A stretch of 34,118 nt of DNA from Acidimicrobiaceae bacterium (GCA_027365145.1 DAHXOA010000137.1:1-34118), one strand, 5' to 3'; numbered from the stretch's first letter, positions 1-8,251 are shown. A program made the numbers and translations. The notes: generated from the sequence alone by a model not told the origin.

Positions 1-112
1 CCGGCACCGGAGGAGGGAGCGTAAGACCTTCGCAGTCTCGGAAGGCCGCCCCCGGTGAGGCCAGAACCCGCAAGGGAACCCCGAGAAGGGGTGCGGCATG
101 AGTGACCGCTCA
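1..112. other. Hairpin-rich non-coding sequence at left edge
   Basis: No plausible protein is seen on either strand. Several short hairpins follow each other: CCTTC/GGAAGG around 30-45, CCC-GCAA-GGG near 68-77, CCCC-GAGAA-GGGG near 79-91, and AGTGA-CCGC-TCACT at 100-113. The stacking of GNRA-like and purine-loop hairpins suggests a structured RNA or the end of a mobile element next to the truncated protease gene. I looked for group II intron domain V, an RNase P core and a tmRNA end and found none, so the identity is open. Confidence 0.3.
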
Positions 113-499
113 CTATCGATCACTCGGCTGCAACGGCAGGACGCCGTCGTGGGACCCGGGAGCAAAGACGTAGCCCTTACCCGTGCCGACGATGCAGTGC
201 GCCGCCGTGAGCACCAGGTTGCCGGACCGGCTGTCGACGACGCTGGCCGTACAGACGTGGATCGACAGGCCGGGGGGGGACAGCGCCCCGACACTGGGGC
301 GCCCGTCGAAGTGGTGGGCGGTCGGCGTTCCGGCCGGCGCCGCCGGCTTTGACGAGCCGTGGGCGGCGCGCCCGGTGGTGGCAGATCGCCCGGTCGGGAG
401 CGAGACCCGTCCTGTCGCGGTGGGTCCCGCTGACGAGCAGGCGCCGAGGAGGACGGTGACCATCCCCAGGAGCAGGACGGTCGAGACCCGGGCGCGCAC
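113..499 (-). pseudogene. Trypsin-like serine protease lipoprotein, truncated after catalytic His
   Basis: The 128-residue product starts with a lipoprotein signal peptide: Arg-rich n-region, hydrophobic stretch, then a LLGACS lipobox (Cys about residue 21). A Thr/Pro/Ala-rich spacer follows, then a chymotrypsin-fold start with the catalytic-His motif LTAAHCI near residue 100. Trypsin-like proteases need about 120-150 more residues for the Asp and Ser, and these are missing: the frame ends about 25 residues after the His. Family similarity appears to stop around HDGV (about 140), after which the sequence looks unrelated. The GTG start at 499 is supported by a TAACGT hexamer 6 nt upstream. It would have been a membrane-tethered extracytoplasmic protease; as it stands it cannot be active. 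I infer disruption by an insertion or deletion whose remains lie at 1-112. Confidence 0.65.
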
Positions 500-505
500 C
501 GCCTG

Positions 506-511
506 ACGTTA
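506..511 (-). promoter_or_regulatory. Leaderless -10 box for the truncated protease
   Basis: TAACGT on the minus strand lies exactly 6 nt before the GTG at 499, which would place the transcription start at the start codon. Confidence 0.45.
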
Positions 512-586
512 ACTTTCCTGATCCGCCCCTGTCCCGGGCCGCCCGGTGCGCCGGTGGTGCCGCCGGCCCGGTGCGTCCACCGGTGC

Positions 587-592
587 TACCGT
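587..592 (+). promoter_or_regulatory. Leaderless -10 box for the SpoIIE-type phosphatase
   Basis: TACCGT ends 5 nt before the ATG at 598 and 8 nt before a second ATG at 601. This supports a start at one of these codons rather than the in-frame GTG at 571. Confidence 0.4.
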
Positions 593-597
593 CCCCG

Positions 598-1779
598 ATG
601 ATGCGCCTCGACCTCGGCAATGCGCTCCGGAGCGCCCGGGACGCAGAGCCGGGCGCGCTCACGGGCGTCGTGGCTGCCGCCGCCCGCGACATCGGAGCGA
701 CAGATGTCGTCGTCTACCTGGTCGACTACGCCCAGTCCACGCTGCAGGCACTTCCGGCGGCAGGTGGGTCCACGACGCCTCGGAGCGAGGAGGTGGCGAC
801 GACCATGGCCGGACGGGCCTTCACCGAGAGACGGGCGGTCGTTGCCGAGCGACCCGAGGGTGCGCGGATCTGGGTGCCGATCGTGGAGGGATCGGACCGG
901 AGTGGCGTGCTGGCGGTGACCGTGCTCGAAGCGGGGGAGCATGTGGAGCGGGCATGCGAGGAGCTCGGGATCTTCGTGGGCTACCTGGTCTCGGTCCAGT
1001 CGCGCGTGACTGATCTCTACCACGTGCACCGCCGGCGCCGTTCTCTTACGCAGGCGGCCAGTATGCAGTGGGACCTCCTCCCGCCGCTCGTGATGCAGAC
1101 GGAGCGGTTTACCGTGGCCGGGATTCTCGAACCGGCCTACGAGGTGGGTGGCGACTGCTTCGACTACTCGATCAACGGGACCGAGCTCGACCTCGGGGTG
1201 TTCGATCCCCTGGGGCACAGCGTCGGCTCGGCGTTGCTCGCCGCCATGTGCGTGGGCACGTACCGCCACGGTCGTCGCGATCGGTTGGCGCTCGGCCGGA
1301 TCCATGCCTCCCTGGACGCCGACGCGGCCCGCGAGTTCCCCCAGGCCTTCGCCACCGGCCAGCTCGCCCGCATCGATGGCCAGACCGGCACCATGGAGTG
1401 GACGAACGCAGGTCACCCGCTACCCCTGCTCATCCGGGGCGGGAAGGTGATCGGCGAGCTGGAGTGCCCCGCCACGCTACCGTGGGGCATCGGCGCTCTC
1501 GAAGGGAGATCGGCGGCCGTCCCGCTGGCATCTGAGCCGCTGGAGCCTGGAGACAGCGTCCTGTTCTACACCGATGGAGTGGTCGAAGCGCACCTCCCCG
1601 GTGGGGAGCAGTTCGGTGTCGACCGCCTTGTCGATCTGGTCGGCCAGCACGCTTCGACCGGGCTCGATCCGGAGGAGACCGTCCGCCGGCTCGTCCGCAG
1701 CGTCCTCGACCACCAGAGCGATGCCCTGAGCGACGACGCCACGCTCGTCCTGTGCATGTGGCACGGCTCGGCCCGCTGA
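598..1779 (+). CDS. GAF-like / SpoIIE-type PP2C serine phosphatase
   Basis: About 393 residues. The N-terminal part (roughly residues 1-145) has the size and pattern of a GAF-type sensor. The C-terminal part is a SpoIIE/RsbU PP2C phosphatase: a VGGDCFDY motif, the metal-binding motif LGVFDPLGHSVGSALLAA, then TNAGHPLPLLIRGG, LFYTDGVVEA and the closing SDDATLVL with its metal-binding Asp. Such enzymes dephosphorylate anti-anti-sigma factors and so switch alternative sigma factors on stress. No RsbV- or RsbW-like partner is visible nearby, so the target is unknown. There are no membrane segments, so it is cytoplasmic. The start is placed at 598 on the basis of the -10 box; 601 and an in-frame GTG at 571 are alternatives. 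It is divergent from the truncated protease. Confidence 0.85.
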   Translation: MMRLDLGNALRSARDAEPGALTGVVAAAARDIGATDVVVYLVDYAQSTLQALPAAGGSTTPRSEEVATTMAGRAFTERRAVVAERPEGARIWVPIVEGSDRSGVLAVTVLEAGEHVERACEELGIFVGYLVSVQSRVTDLYHVHRRRRSLTQAASMQWDLLPPLVMQTERFTVAGILEPAYEVGGDCFDYSINGTELDLGVFDPLGHSVGSALLAAMCVGTYRHGRRDRLALGRIHASLDADAAREFPQAFATGQLARIDGQTGTMEWTNAGHPLPLLIRGGKVIGELECPATLPWGIGALEGRSAAVPLASEPLEPGDSVLFYTDGVVEAHLPGGEQFGVDRLVDLVGQHASTGLDPEETVRRLVRSVLDHQSDALSDDATLVLCMWHGSAR

Positions 1780-1930
1780 CGCGTCGGCCCGTAGCGCACC
1801 GCGTAGGGCACGCACCGGAGAACCCGCATCCCGGGTCGGAGCGCAGCGACAGCCGCCAGCAGCGACAGCCAGTTCCCGTCGCCAGGGAGGCGGGCGTCCC
1901 GCTCGTCGGAGGCGCTGCCCAGGGCGTCGA

Positions 1931-2578
1931 TCAGGCCGTCGGAGCGCCCCCGGAGCGGCGGGCCGCGACCCAGGTGAACCGCTGGAGCGCACCACCGGGC
2001 GTGGAGTGGTCCTCCTCCCGTTCCGCAACCAGCTCGAAGTCGTCTCCGAGCATCTTGGTCAGCTCCTCTGCTCCATACCGGGTCACCGGCAGGCCGGAGC
2101 ACTGCTCGGGGCCGTCGGGGGCGAACGTGGCCAGGATCACCGTACCCCCGGGGGAGAGGGCGGCGTCGAGGACGCGCCGGTAGGCGAGCACCTCTTCGCC
2201 GGTGAAGAAGTGGAGGACGGCCCGGTCATGCCACAGCCCGTACCGGCGGGGTGGGTCCCAGGTGAGGACGTCTCCCACCATCCAGTGGGCCCGGGGATCG
2301 TCGCCGACGGCGCTCCGGCTCAGCTCCAACGCGGCCTCGACGATGTCGAGCACAGTGATGTCGGCGAACCCGCGCTCGAGCAGCGCGCGGAGCAGCGGAG
2401 AGGCTCCCCCTCCGACGTCGACAACCGCAGTGCCGGGTTCCAGGCCGAGCGACTCGACCAGCTCCAGGGAGACCGTGGGCTCACGCTGGTACCAGCTCAC
2501 CGCGTCCGGTCGGCTGCGCTCGTAGACCGAGCTCCAGTGGACGGCGCGGTCATGCTCGCTCGTCGGCCCCGTTACCAC
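1931..2578 (-). CDS. Class I SAM-dependent methyltransferase
   Basis: 215 residues with a Rossmann-fold methyltransferase core. Motif I is VVDVGGGASPLLRALLERG (about residues 52-70), the acidic end of strand 2 is VLDIVEAAL, motif II is around MVGDVLTWDPP, and there is a downstream LSPGGTVILATFAPDGP segment. The N-terminal HWSSVYERSRPDAVSWYQ resembles small actinobacterial thiopurine-methyltransferase-like or UbiE-like enzymes whose substrate is mostly unknown. The GTG start at 2578 has TAGCCT 7 nt upstream. It is divergent from the MarR/ABC operon, with start codons only about 60 bp apart, so joint control is possible but unproven. The substrate cannot be read from the sequence. Confidence 0.85.
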   Translation of the reverse strand: MVTGPTSEHDRAVHWSSVYERSRPDAVSWYQREPTVSLELVESLGLEPGTAVVDVGGGASPLLRALLERGFADITVLDIVEAALELSRSAVGDDPRAHWMVGDVLTWDPPRRYGLWHDRAVLHFFTGEEVLAYRRVLDAALSPGGTVILATFAPDGPEQCSGLPVTRYGAEELTKMLGDDFELVAEREEDHSTPGGALQRFTWVAARRSGGAPTA

Positions 2579-2585
2579 GGGGCCG

Positions 2586-2591
2586 AGGCTA
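2586..2591 (-). promoter_or_regulatory. -10 box for the methyltransferase
   Basis: TAGCCT on the minus strand lies 7 nt before the GTG at 2578. It lies back to back with the -10 box of the MarR operon at 2629-2634, so both promoters occupy about 50 bp. Confidence 0.35.
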
Positions 2592-2628
2592 CCCCGGGCC
2601 CATCGCCGACGTCGGGCAGCTGATGAGG

Positions 2629-2634
2629 TACCCT
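2629..2634 (+). promoter_or_regulatory. -10 box for the leader peptide / marR / ABC operon
   Basis: TACCCT is followed by exactly 6 nt and then the ATG at 2641, the geometry expected of a leaderless transcript. The mRNA would begin with the leader-peptide start codon. Confidence 0.5.
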
Positions 2635-2640
2635 AACCAG

Positions 2641-2685
2641 ATGGCGAGCCCTCTTCCGGCAACCCCGGGACGTCGACGGAGATGA
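2641..2685 (+). CDS. Putative 14-residue leader peptide with four consecutive Arg codons
   Basis: An ATG placed 6 nt after TACCCT opens a short frame, MASPLPATPGRRRR, whose TGA overlaps the ATG of the MarR gene (ATGA at 2682-2685). The last four sense codons are four different arginine codons (CGT CGA CGG AGA), including types expected to be rare in a GC-rich genome. The overlap means a ribosome finishing the peptide could restart on marR. This arrangement suits translational coupling or attenuation by ribosome stalling. The promoter geometry, overlap and codons are visible; expression and function are inferred. Confidence 0.45.
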   Translation: MASPLPATPGRRRR

Positions 2686-3302
2686 GCCAGGACCTGGCCA
2701 ACCGCTCCATCGGCTCACTCTCCGGGCCCGAGCCAGCGGTCGTCGTCGGCGACCCGGTCGTCGGGATCGCTCGGACCCTGGCCATGTTGTCGCGGACCCT
2801 GGACGAGGGCTGCATGGCGGCAGGGCTCACGCTCGCCCAGTACCGGGCGCTCCTCTTCGTCGCGCTCCGGCCGTGGCGGGCCGCCGCGTTGGCCGGGGAG
2901 ATGGGGGTGCGCCGGCCGACCTTGAGCGGGATCATCGACAGTCTCGATCGGGCCGGTCTGGTGGAGCGTCGCTCCGTCGCGGACGACCGTCGGGGCGTGA
3001 GCATCAGCCTCACCCCGACCGGGAGCGCCGTCCTACGTGCGGTGGAGTCCGACATGGGCATGCGTCTCGGTCGCTCCATCGACCGGAGCAGCGGTGGTAC
3101 CGCCATCGATCCGGCGGTGCTGGCCGGGATGCTCCGTGCCCTGTTGTGCGGGATGGATCGATCGGGAACAGAGGGGCAGGCGGGCACAGACGCCCAGTCG
3201 CAGGGGAAGGGCTGGACAGAGGGGCAGGCACCGGGACGCGAGCCAGGGACAGGATCGGGAGCCCGGGATCCCGGCGACCTCCCGGAGGGAGGGACCCCAT
3301 GA
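2682..3302 (+). CDS. MarR-family transcriptional regulator with low-complexity C-terminal tail
   Basis: 206 residues. Residues about 25-140 form a winged-helix MarR domain: the dimer helix with LTLAQYRALLFVAL, the recognition-helix region AALAGEMGVRRPTLSGIIDSL, and the wing VERRSVADDRRGVSISLT, where the DxRxxxxxLT signature is nearly complete. The last ~50 residues are Gly/Gln/Asp-rich and contain a repeated TEGQA element; a 14-bp DNA repeat occurs at 3168 and 3216. MarR proteins usually repress their own operon and release DNA on binding a small aromatic ligand. The stop overlaps the start of the ABC ATPase gene (ATGA at 3299-3302), so regulator and exporter are co-translated. Probable role: substrate-responsive control of the exporter. 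Confidence 0.85.
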   Translation: MSQDLANRSIGSLSGPEPAVVVGDPVVGIARTLAMLSRTLDEGCMAAGLTLAQYRALLFVALRPWRAAALAGEMGVRRPTLSGIIDSLDRAGLVERRSVADDRRGVSISLTPTGSAVLRAVESDMGMRLGRSIDRSSGGTAIDPAVLAGMLRALLCGMDRSGTEGQAGTDAQSQGKGWTEGQAPGREPGTGSGARDPGDLPEGGTP

Positions 3303-4336
3303 GCCAACCGGAAGGAGCGGGACGCACGTCGATCCAGCTGGAGGGGCTGGGCGCCGGTCAGCACTCGATCGCAGTGGACGGCCTGGCCAAATCCTACGGT
3401 GACCTGGTCGCTGTGAAGGGGGTCACCTTCGTCGTCGACGCCGGGGAGACGTTCGGCTTCCTCGGCCCCAACGGCGCAGGGAAGTCCACCACCATCTCGA
3501 TGCTCTGCACCCTCGTCGATCCCACCTCGGGTCGGGCCCAGGTCGCCGGCTTCGACGTGGTGACCCAACGGTCGTCGGTGCGCCAGCACATCGGTCTCGT
3601 GTTCCAGGACACCACGCTCGACGACTACCTCACGGCGGCGGAGAACCTGAAGTTCCACGCTGAGCTCTACGGAGTGCCCCGCGGGACAGTCGCCCGGCGA
3701 CTCGCCGATGTCATGGAGATGGTGGGGCTCGCCGACCGAGCCGACAGTCTCGTGCGGACGTTCTCGGGCGGCATGAAGCGGCGTCTCGAGATCGCGCGGG
3801 GTCTGCTCCACTCCCCGCGCGTCCTCTTCCTCGACGAACCGACCGTCGGCCTCGATCCCCAGACTCGCTCGAACATCTGGGAGTACGTGACCGAGCTGAA
3901 ACGACGTGAAGGCATCACGCTCTTCCTCACGACCCACTACATGGACGAGGCCGAGTACTGCGACCGGATCGCCATCATGGACCACGGGTCCATCGTGGCC
4001 ATCGATACGCCCGAGGCGTTGAAGGCGAGCATCGGCGAGGACCGGGTGGAGCTCCACACCACCGACGACGCCGCCGCGCTCGCCGCGCTCGCCGACCGCT
4101 TCGGGATCGACGCCTCCGTCTCGGAGGGGGCGGTCGCCTTCCACGTTGCCGCCGGCGAGCAGTTCGTCCCCCGGCTCTTCGCCGAGCTCGGGGTGGGCAT
4201 CACGTCGATCCGCGTCGCTCGCCCGACCCTCGACGACGTGTTCATGACCTACACGGGGCGGACCATCCGCGACGCAGAGGCGTCATCGGGAGATCGCCTG
4301 CGGTCGTCCCCGTTCATGCGGGCGAGGAGGGGGTAG
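3299..4336 (+). CDS. ABC exporter ATP-binding protein, DrrA-like
   Basis: 345 residues. Walker A is GPNGAGKSTT (about residue 58), the Q-loop region is GLVFQDTTLDDYLTAAENL, the signature is FSGGMKRRLEIARG, Walker B is VLFLDEPTVGLD, and the switch His is in LTTHYMDEAEYC. The C-terminal ~100 residues end with PTLDDVFMTYTGR, typical of the DrrA/daunorubicin-resistance and ABC-2 exporter ATPases. It hydrolyses ATP to drive the permease encoded directly downstream. Its start overlaps the MarR stop by 4 bp and the permease starts 2 nt after its stop, so the three form one operon. Likely cargo is a drug, lipid or other hydrophobic molecule; the sequence does not say which. Confidence 0.92.
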   Translation: MSQPEGAGRTSIQLEGLGAGQHSIAVDGLAKSYGDLVAVKGVTFVVDAGETFGFLGPNGAGKSTTISMLCTLVDPTSGRAQVAGFDVVTQRSSVRQHIGLVFQDTTLDDYLTAAENLKFHAELYGVPRGTVARRLADVMEMVGLADRADSLVRTFSGGMKRRLEIARGLLHSPRVLFLDEPTVGLDPQTRSNIWEYVTELKRREGITLFLTTHYMDEAEYCDRIAIMDHGSIVAIDTPEALKASIGEDRVELHTTDDAAALAALADRFGIDASVSEGAVAFHVAAGEQFVPRLFAELGVGITSIRVARPTLDDVFMTYTGRTIRDAEASSGDRLRSSPFMRARRG

Positions 4337-4338
4337 CA

Positions 4339-5355
4339 GTGGTGAGTGACCAGGGACAGCAGGTCGGCACCGGCAGTGCGCCGACTCCCGAGGGCCGACC
4401 GGTGCCGCGGGAGGGTTCCGGCGCCCCGCCGGTGGCGACGTCGGCAGTCGGCGCACCAGTGGTGGCAGCGGCACCACCAGCGGCAGTCGGCGCACCAGTG
4501 ACGGCAGCGGCTTCGGTCGTCGGCGTGCGGGTCGCCGGGGGAACCGTCAGCGACGACCTCCGGGCCATCAGGGTCGTGTGGAAACGGGAGCTGATCCGTT
4601 TCAGCCGTAACCGGATCCGCATCGTGACCTCGCTCGTCCAGCCCATCTTGTTTCTCTTCGTCCTCGGCACCGGCCTGTCGCCCATCCTGTCGGGCAGCGA
4701 CCACTTCAACTTCCGAACGTTCATGTTCCCCGGCGTCATCGGGATGACGGTGCTCTTCACGGCCATCTTCTCCGCCATCTCCATCGTGTGGGACCGGGAG
4801 TTCGGCTTCCTGCGGGAGATGCTGGTGGCTCCGGTGCACCGGAGCGCGCTGGTCCTCGGGAAGTGCCTGGGAGGGGCGACCGTGGCCACCATCCAGGGTG
4901 CGATCATGCTGGCGCTGGCCGGGGCGGTCGGCGTCCCCTACGACCCGTTGATGCTCGTCGTGCTGATCGGCGAGATCGCGTTGGCGGCGTTCGCGCTCAC
5001 GGTCTTCGGCGTGCTGATGGCCTCACGGATCTCCCAGATCGAGGCGTTCCAGGTCGTCACCCAGATGGTGGTCCTGCCGATGTTCTTCCTGTCGGGAGCG
5101 ATCTTCCCGACCAGCAAGCTCCCGCAGTGGCTGGCGGTCCTGACGAAGATCGACCCGCTCTCCTACGCGGTCGACCCGCTCCGCCGTGCCGTCTTTTCCC
5201 AGATCGCCCTCTCGCCCCGCCTGAACGCCTTGCTGAACCCGGGGGTGACGTGGAACGGGTGGAGGCTACCCACCCTCCTGGAGCTGGCCATGGTCGCGGT
5301 AGCGGCGGGAGTGATGCTCTTCGTGGCGATCCTCCAGTTCTCGCGGACCGACTGA
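4339..5355 (+). CDS. ABC-2 type permease, DrrB-like
   Basis: 338 residues. The first ~70 residues are cytoplasmic and Ala/Pro/Val-rich, with a 39-bp-period repeat (18-bp identical copies at 4444 and 4483). The rest is an ABC2_membrane domain of about six transmembrane segments, with the characteristic stretch IVWDREFGFLREMLVAPVHR between segments 2 and 3 and FFLSGAIFPTSKLPQWL before the last segments. It forms the membrane channel for the ATPase encoded just upstream. GTG at 4339 is the first start after the ATPase stop; GTG at 4342 is equally possible. The long repeat-bearing N-terminal extension is unusual for this family. Confidence 0.9.
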   Translation: MVSDQGQQVGTGSAPTPEGRPVPREGSGAPPVATSAVGAPVVAAAPPAAVGAPVTAAASVVGVRVAGGTVSDDLRAIRVVWKRELIRFSRNRIRIVTSLVQPILFLFVLGTGLSPILSGSDHFNFRTFMFPGVIGMTVLFTAIFSAISIVWDREFGFLREMLVAPVHRSALVLGKCLGGATVATIQGAIMLALAGAVGVPYDPLMLVVLIGEIALAAFALTVFGVLMASRISQIEAFQVVTQMVVLPMFFLSGAIFPTSKLPQWLAVLTKIDPLSYAVDPLRRAVFSQIALSPRLNALLNPGVTWNGWRLPTLLELAMVAVAAGVMLFVAILQFSRTD

Positions 5356-5422
5356 GCCCTGGGCTCCGCCCATCCGTCGGCCTGTCGGCCTGCCGGCGGG
5401 TCAGACGGGACTGGGACTCGGA

Positions 5423-6307
5423 CTACGGCCGCACCCGTCGGTCGTGGGCGTGGGCATGGGACGCGATCCGGTCTGCGAGCTCGTCGAAGAGCTCGGGAGG
5501 GATGTGGTGGCCCATGCCCGGCACGACGAGCAGGTCGGCACCGGGAACAGCCGCCGCCGTCGCCCTGCCACCACTCGGATCGATCAGGGTGTCCGCCTCC
5601 CCGTGGATCACCAGGGTCGGGCAGTCCAGCCGCGACAAGTCCCCCGTCCGGTCGGGAGACGCCACGATGGCGGCCAGCTGGCGGGCGGTGCCCTCCGGGT
5701 GGAACGCCCGGTCGAACGCGGCGGCCGCCTGGGCGCGGACCTGGTCCTCGTGGAACGGGAAGCCCGGCGACCCGAAGGTCTGCCGGTGCTCGATCGCCTG
5801 GCCCATGACCTCCTCCCGGTTCCGTGCCGGCGGTTGGACCAGGAGCGCCGCCGCCTGGGGCTGGGCCTGGCCGACGCTCCGGTCGCCGGTGGTCGACATG
5901 ATGGAGATCAGGCTGTCCACCCGGTCGGGGTGGGCGACCGCCAGCGACTGGGCGATCATCCCGCCCATCGAGACACCGAGGACGTGGGCGGACGGGAGGC
6001 CCAACCCGTCGAGCAGTGCCGCCGCGTCGTCGGCCATGTCCGCCAGGAGGTACGCCGCCCGGGAGTGGTCCGAGGCGACAGCTCTGATGTCCGCGGGTCC
6101 GGACTCGTCGAACCACGTGGAGAGCCCCACATCCCGGTTGTCGAACCTGACGACGAAGAACCCCCGGTCGGCAAGCGCGTCGACGAACCTGGCGTCCCAG
6201 TTGATCAGCTGCCCACCCAGACCCATGATCAGGAGCAGTGGCGCATCCGACGTCTGTCCCGCCGTCTCGTACTCCAGGGTGATCCCGTTGGCGTCGATCC
6301 GTGGCAT
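5423..6307 (-). CDS. Alpha/beta hydrolase
   Basis: 294 residues of alpha/beta-hydrolase fold. The oxyanion region is MGLGGQLINW, FDNRDVGLS follows, the nucleophile elbow is GVSMGG (Ser about residue 112), the acid is probably the Asp of HGEADTLIDP, and the catalytic His is in PGMGHHIP. The FDNRDVGLS signature is shared with esterases and epoxide-hydrolase-like enzymes often annotated as aclacinomycin-methylesterase-like; the substrate is unknown. No signal peptide, so cytoplasmic. The ATG at 6307 has TAGCGT 6 nt upstream. It follows the aldo/keto reductase on the same strand with a 45-bp gap but has its own promoter-like box. Confidence 0.88.
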   Translation of the reverse strand: MPRIDANGITLEYETAGQTSDAPLLLIMGLGGQLINWDARFVDALADRGFFVVRFDNRDVGLSTWFDESGPADIRAVASDHSRAAYLLADMADDAAALLDGLGLPSAHVLGVSMGGMIAQSLAVAHPDRVDSLISIMSTTGDRSVGQAQPQAAALLVQPPARNREEVMGQAIEHRQTFGSPGFPFHEDQVRAQAAAAFDRAFHPEGTARQLAAIVASPDRTGDLSRLDCPTLVIHGEADTLIDPSGGRATAAAVPGADLLVVPGMGHHIPPELFDELADRIASHAHAHDRRVRP

Positions 6308-6313
6308 GCCATC

Positions 6314-6319
6314 ACGCTA
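6314..6319 (-). promoter_or_regulatory. Leaderless -10 box for the alpha/beta hydrolase
   Basis: TAGCGT on the minus strand, exactly 6 nt before the ATG at 6307. Confidence 0.45.
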
Positions 6320-6352
6320 GCGCCGGCCGTGCCGGCGAGGTCGACCGGGTCG

Positions 6353-7330
6353 CTACCGGTTCACCGAGCTCATGTCGGCGTAGCGGTCGCCGGCCGCGAA
6401 GCCTTTCGGGGAGACCTCGTCGATGCGCGCCAGGTCGTCGCCGTCGAGCGTGACGTCGACGGCCGCCAGGTTCTCTTCGAGGTAGGCCACCCGCTTGGTC
6501 CCCGGGATGGGCACGATGGTGTCGCTCTGGGCGAGAAGCCACGCCAGGGCGAGCTGCCCGGTGGTGCAGTCCTTCTCCTTCGCCAGCTCCTCGACCCGGT
6601 CGACGACATCGAGGTTCCGCTGGAAGTTGTCGCCGGTGAACCGGGGGTTGACCCGGCGGAAGTCCCCCGGATCCAGATCGTCGACCGAGCGGATCTGTCC
6701 CGTGAGGAACCCCCGGCCGAGTGGGCTGTAGGCGACGAAGCCGATCCCGAGCTCTGCGACCGTCTGGAGGATCCCGTCCTCCGGGTCGCGAGACCAGAGG
6801 CTGTACTCCGTCTGCAGGGCGGCGATGGGATGCACCGCTGCGGCGCGCCGGATGGTCTCGGGCGCTGCCTCCGACAGGCCGAGGAACCGGACCTTTCCCG
6901 ACGCGACCAGCTCGGCCATCGCCCCGACCGTCTCCTCGATCGGCACGGTCGTGTCGACCCGGTGCTGGTAGTAGAGGTCGATATGGTCCACTCCGAGCCG
7001 CAGCAGGCTGGCATCGCACGCGGCGTGCACGTACTCCGGCGATCCGTTCACACCGATCCGCGTGCCGTCCTCACGCCGTTGGTTCCCGAACTTCGTGGCC
7101 AGGACGACGCGGTCGCGACGGCCGGCGATCGCCCGCCCCACCAGTTGCTCGTTGGTGAACGGGCCGTACATGTCGGCGGTGTCGAGGAACGTGCAGCCCA
7201 GATCGATCGCCCGGTGGATCACGCGGGTCGACTCGTCGGGGTCGCCGGTCCCGTAGAACTCACTCATCCCCATGCACCCGAGTCCGAGCGCCGAGACGAC
7301 GAGCGACGATCCGAGCGTGCGAGTGTCCAT
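6353..7330 (-). CDS. Aldo/keto reductase
   Basis: 325 residues forming a complete (beta/alpha)8 AKR. The catalytic tetrad is visible: Asp and Tyr in [19 protein letters not shown], Lys in VLATKFG, and His in [10 protein letters not shown]. The NADPH-binding C-terminal part contains [18 protein letters not shown]. It resembles the YghZ/Tas/IolS-like group that reduces aldehydes and ketones; the physiological substrate is unknown. The ATG at 7330 is chosen because the Met-Asp-Thr start fits the family and TACCGT lies 6 nt upstream. It is divergent from the LLM oxidoreductase gene with only 21 bp between start codons. Confidence 0.9.
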   Translation of the reverse strand: MDTRTLGSSLVVSALGLGCMGMSEFYGTGDPDESTRVIHRAIDLGCTFLDTADMYGPFTNEQLVGRAIAGRRDRVVLATKFGNQRREDGTRIGVNGSPEYVHAACDASLLRLGVDHIDLYYQHRVDTTVPIEETVGAMAELVASGKVRFLGLSEAAPETIRRAAAVHPIAALQTEYSLWSRDPEDGILQTVAELGIGFVAYSPLGRGFLTGQIRSVDDLDPGDFRRVNPRFTGDNFQRNLDVVDRVEELAKEKDCTTGQLALAWLLAQSDTIVPIPGTKRVAYLEENLAAVDVTLDGDDLARIDEVSPKGFAAGDRYADMSSVNR

Positions 7331-7336
7331 CGGGCC

Positions 7337-7346
7337 ACGGTACCAT
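7337..7346. promoter_or_regulatory. Overlapping divergent -10 boxes between AKR and LLM genes
   Basis: The minus-strand box TACCGT (7337-7342) lies 6 nt before the AKR ATG and the plus-strand box TACCAT (7341-7346) lies 5 nt before the LLM ATG. They share two base pairs inside a GGTACC palindrome, so RNA polymerase could not open both at once. Confidence 0.5.
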
Positions 7347-7351
7347 CGGGC

Positions 7352-8251
7352 ATGAAGATTCGGATCGGCGTGGGCTATACGCGTGGGCCCACGGATGGCG
7401 CGGGGTTCGGTGCCGTCCTCGATTCGCTCACCCGCTTGCACTTCGACTCGCTGTGGCTGTCGGAGGTGCTGACCGGCGCGGTTCCCGACCCGTTGGCAGC
7501 GTTGGCGTTCGCGGCCGGACGCCACCCGAGGCTGAAGTTGGGGACCACCATGTTGCTCCCCGGGCACCACCCGCTCCGCCTGGCCAAGCAGCTCGCCACC
7601 ATCGACGCGCTCTCGGGAGGCCGACTCCTCGTCACGTTTGTGCCCGGGCTCGCCCGCTCACCAGAGCGCGAGGCGGTCGGGGTCCCGCTGGCCGACCGGG
7701 GAAGCGTGATCGATGAGATGATGCCGTTGCTCCGTCGGCTGTGGTCGGGAGAAACCGTCACCTACCGGGGTGCGGGCCCGAGCGCGGCGGTGGCGATCGA
7801 CCAGGTGACGCTGTCCCCTCTGCCGGTCCAGCAGCCGCTCGAGCTCTGGCTCGGTGGGATGGCGTCGGCAGCGCTTGATCGGTGCGGCCGGCTCGGCGAC
7901 GGATGGCTGCCCTCGCTGTGCACGCCGGCCGAAGTGGCGGCCGGCAGGGAGGTGATCGACCGTGTTGCCGAACGATCGGGTAGGCGGATCGATCCCGAGC
8001 ACTTCGGCGTCAGCCTCGGGTACTCGTTCGATCCGCTGGACGATGCCGTGGCGGCATCGATCGGGGCCCGCAGCCGGGGCAACCCCGTCACCGACGTCGT
8101 GGCGGTGGGGGAACGTGGGCTCCGGGACCTCGTGCACCGTTTCGTCGACGTGGGGTTCTCGAAGTTCGTCGCCCGTCCCCTCACCCCGCCGGCCGACTGG
8201 CCGGGTGAGCTCGAACGTCTGGCGGGAGCGGTCGGAGATCTCCAGACCTGA
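7352..8251 (+). CDS. LLM-class (F420/flavin) oxidoreductase
   Basis: 299 residues of luciferase-like monooxygenase fold. Recognisable segments are the N-terminal [19 protein letters not shown], the central [33 protein letters not shown], and [24 protein letters not shown]. These match the small F420-dependent oxidoreductase families abundant in actinobacteria, especially the MSMEG_3544-like group. Such proteins use reduced F420 or FMN to reduce or oxidise small organics; the substrate is not predictable. A much longer frame runs upstream on this strand, but it is antisense to the AKR and hydrolase genes. The Met at 7352 fits the family start and the promoter. Confidence 0.88.
   Translation: MKIRIGVGYTRGPTDGAGFGAVLDSLTRLHFDSLWLSEVLTGAVPDPLAALAFAAGRHPRLKLGTTMLLPGHHPLRLAKQLATIDALSGGRLLVTFVPGLARSPEREAVGVPLADRGSVIDEMMPLLRRLWSGETVTYRGAGPSAAVAIDQVTLSPLPVQQPLELWLGGMASAALDRCGRLGDGWLPSLCTPAEVAAGREVIDRVAERSGRRIDPEHFGVSLGYSFDPLDDAVAASIGARSRGNPVTDVVAVGERGLRDLVHRFVDVGFSKFVARPLTPPADWPGELERLAGAVGDLQT

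Noticed and set aside
1-130. Group II intron end
   Set aside because: No domain V pattern (AGC triad with GAAA-capped stem) on either strand and no convincing GUGYG boundary at the protease break.
5444-8251. 935-codon plus-strand open frame
   Set aside because: Its first two thirds are antisense to the hydrolase and AKR genes and show no family pattern. Only the part from ATG 7352 is a real gene.
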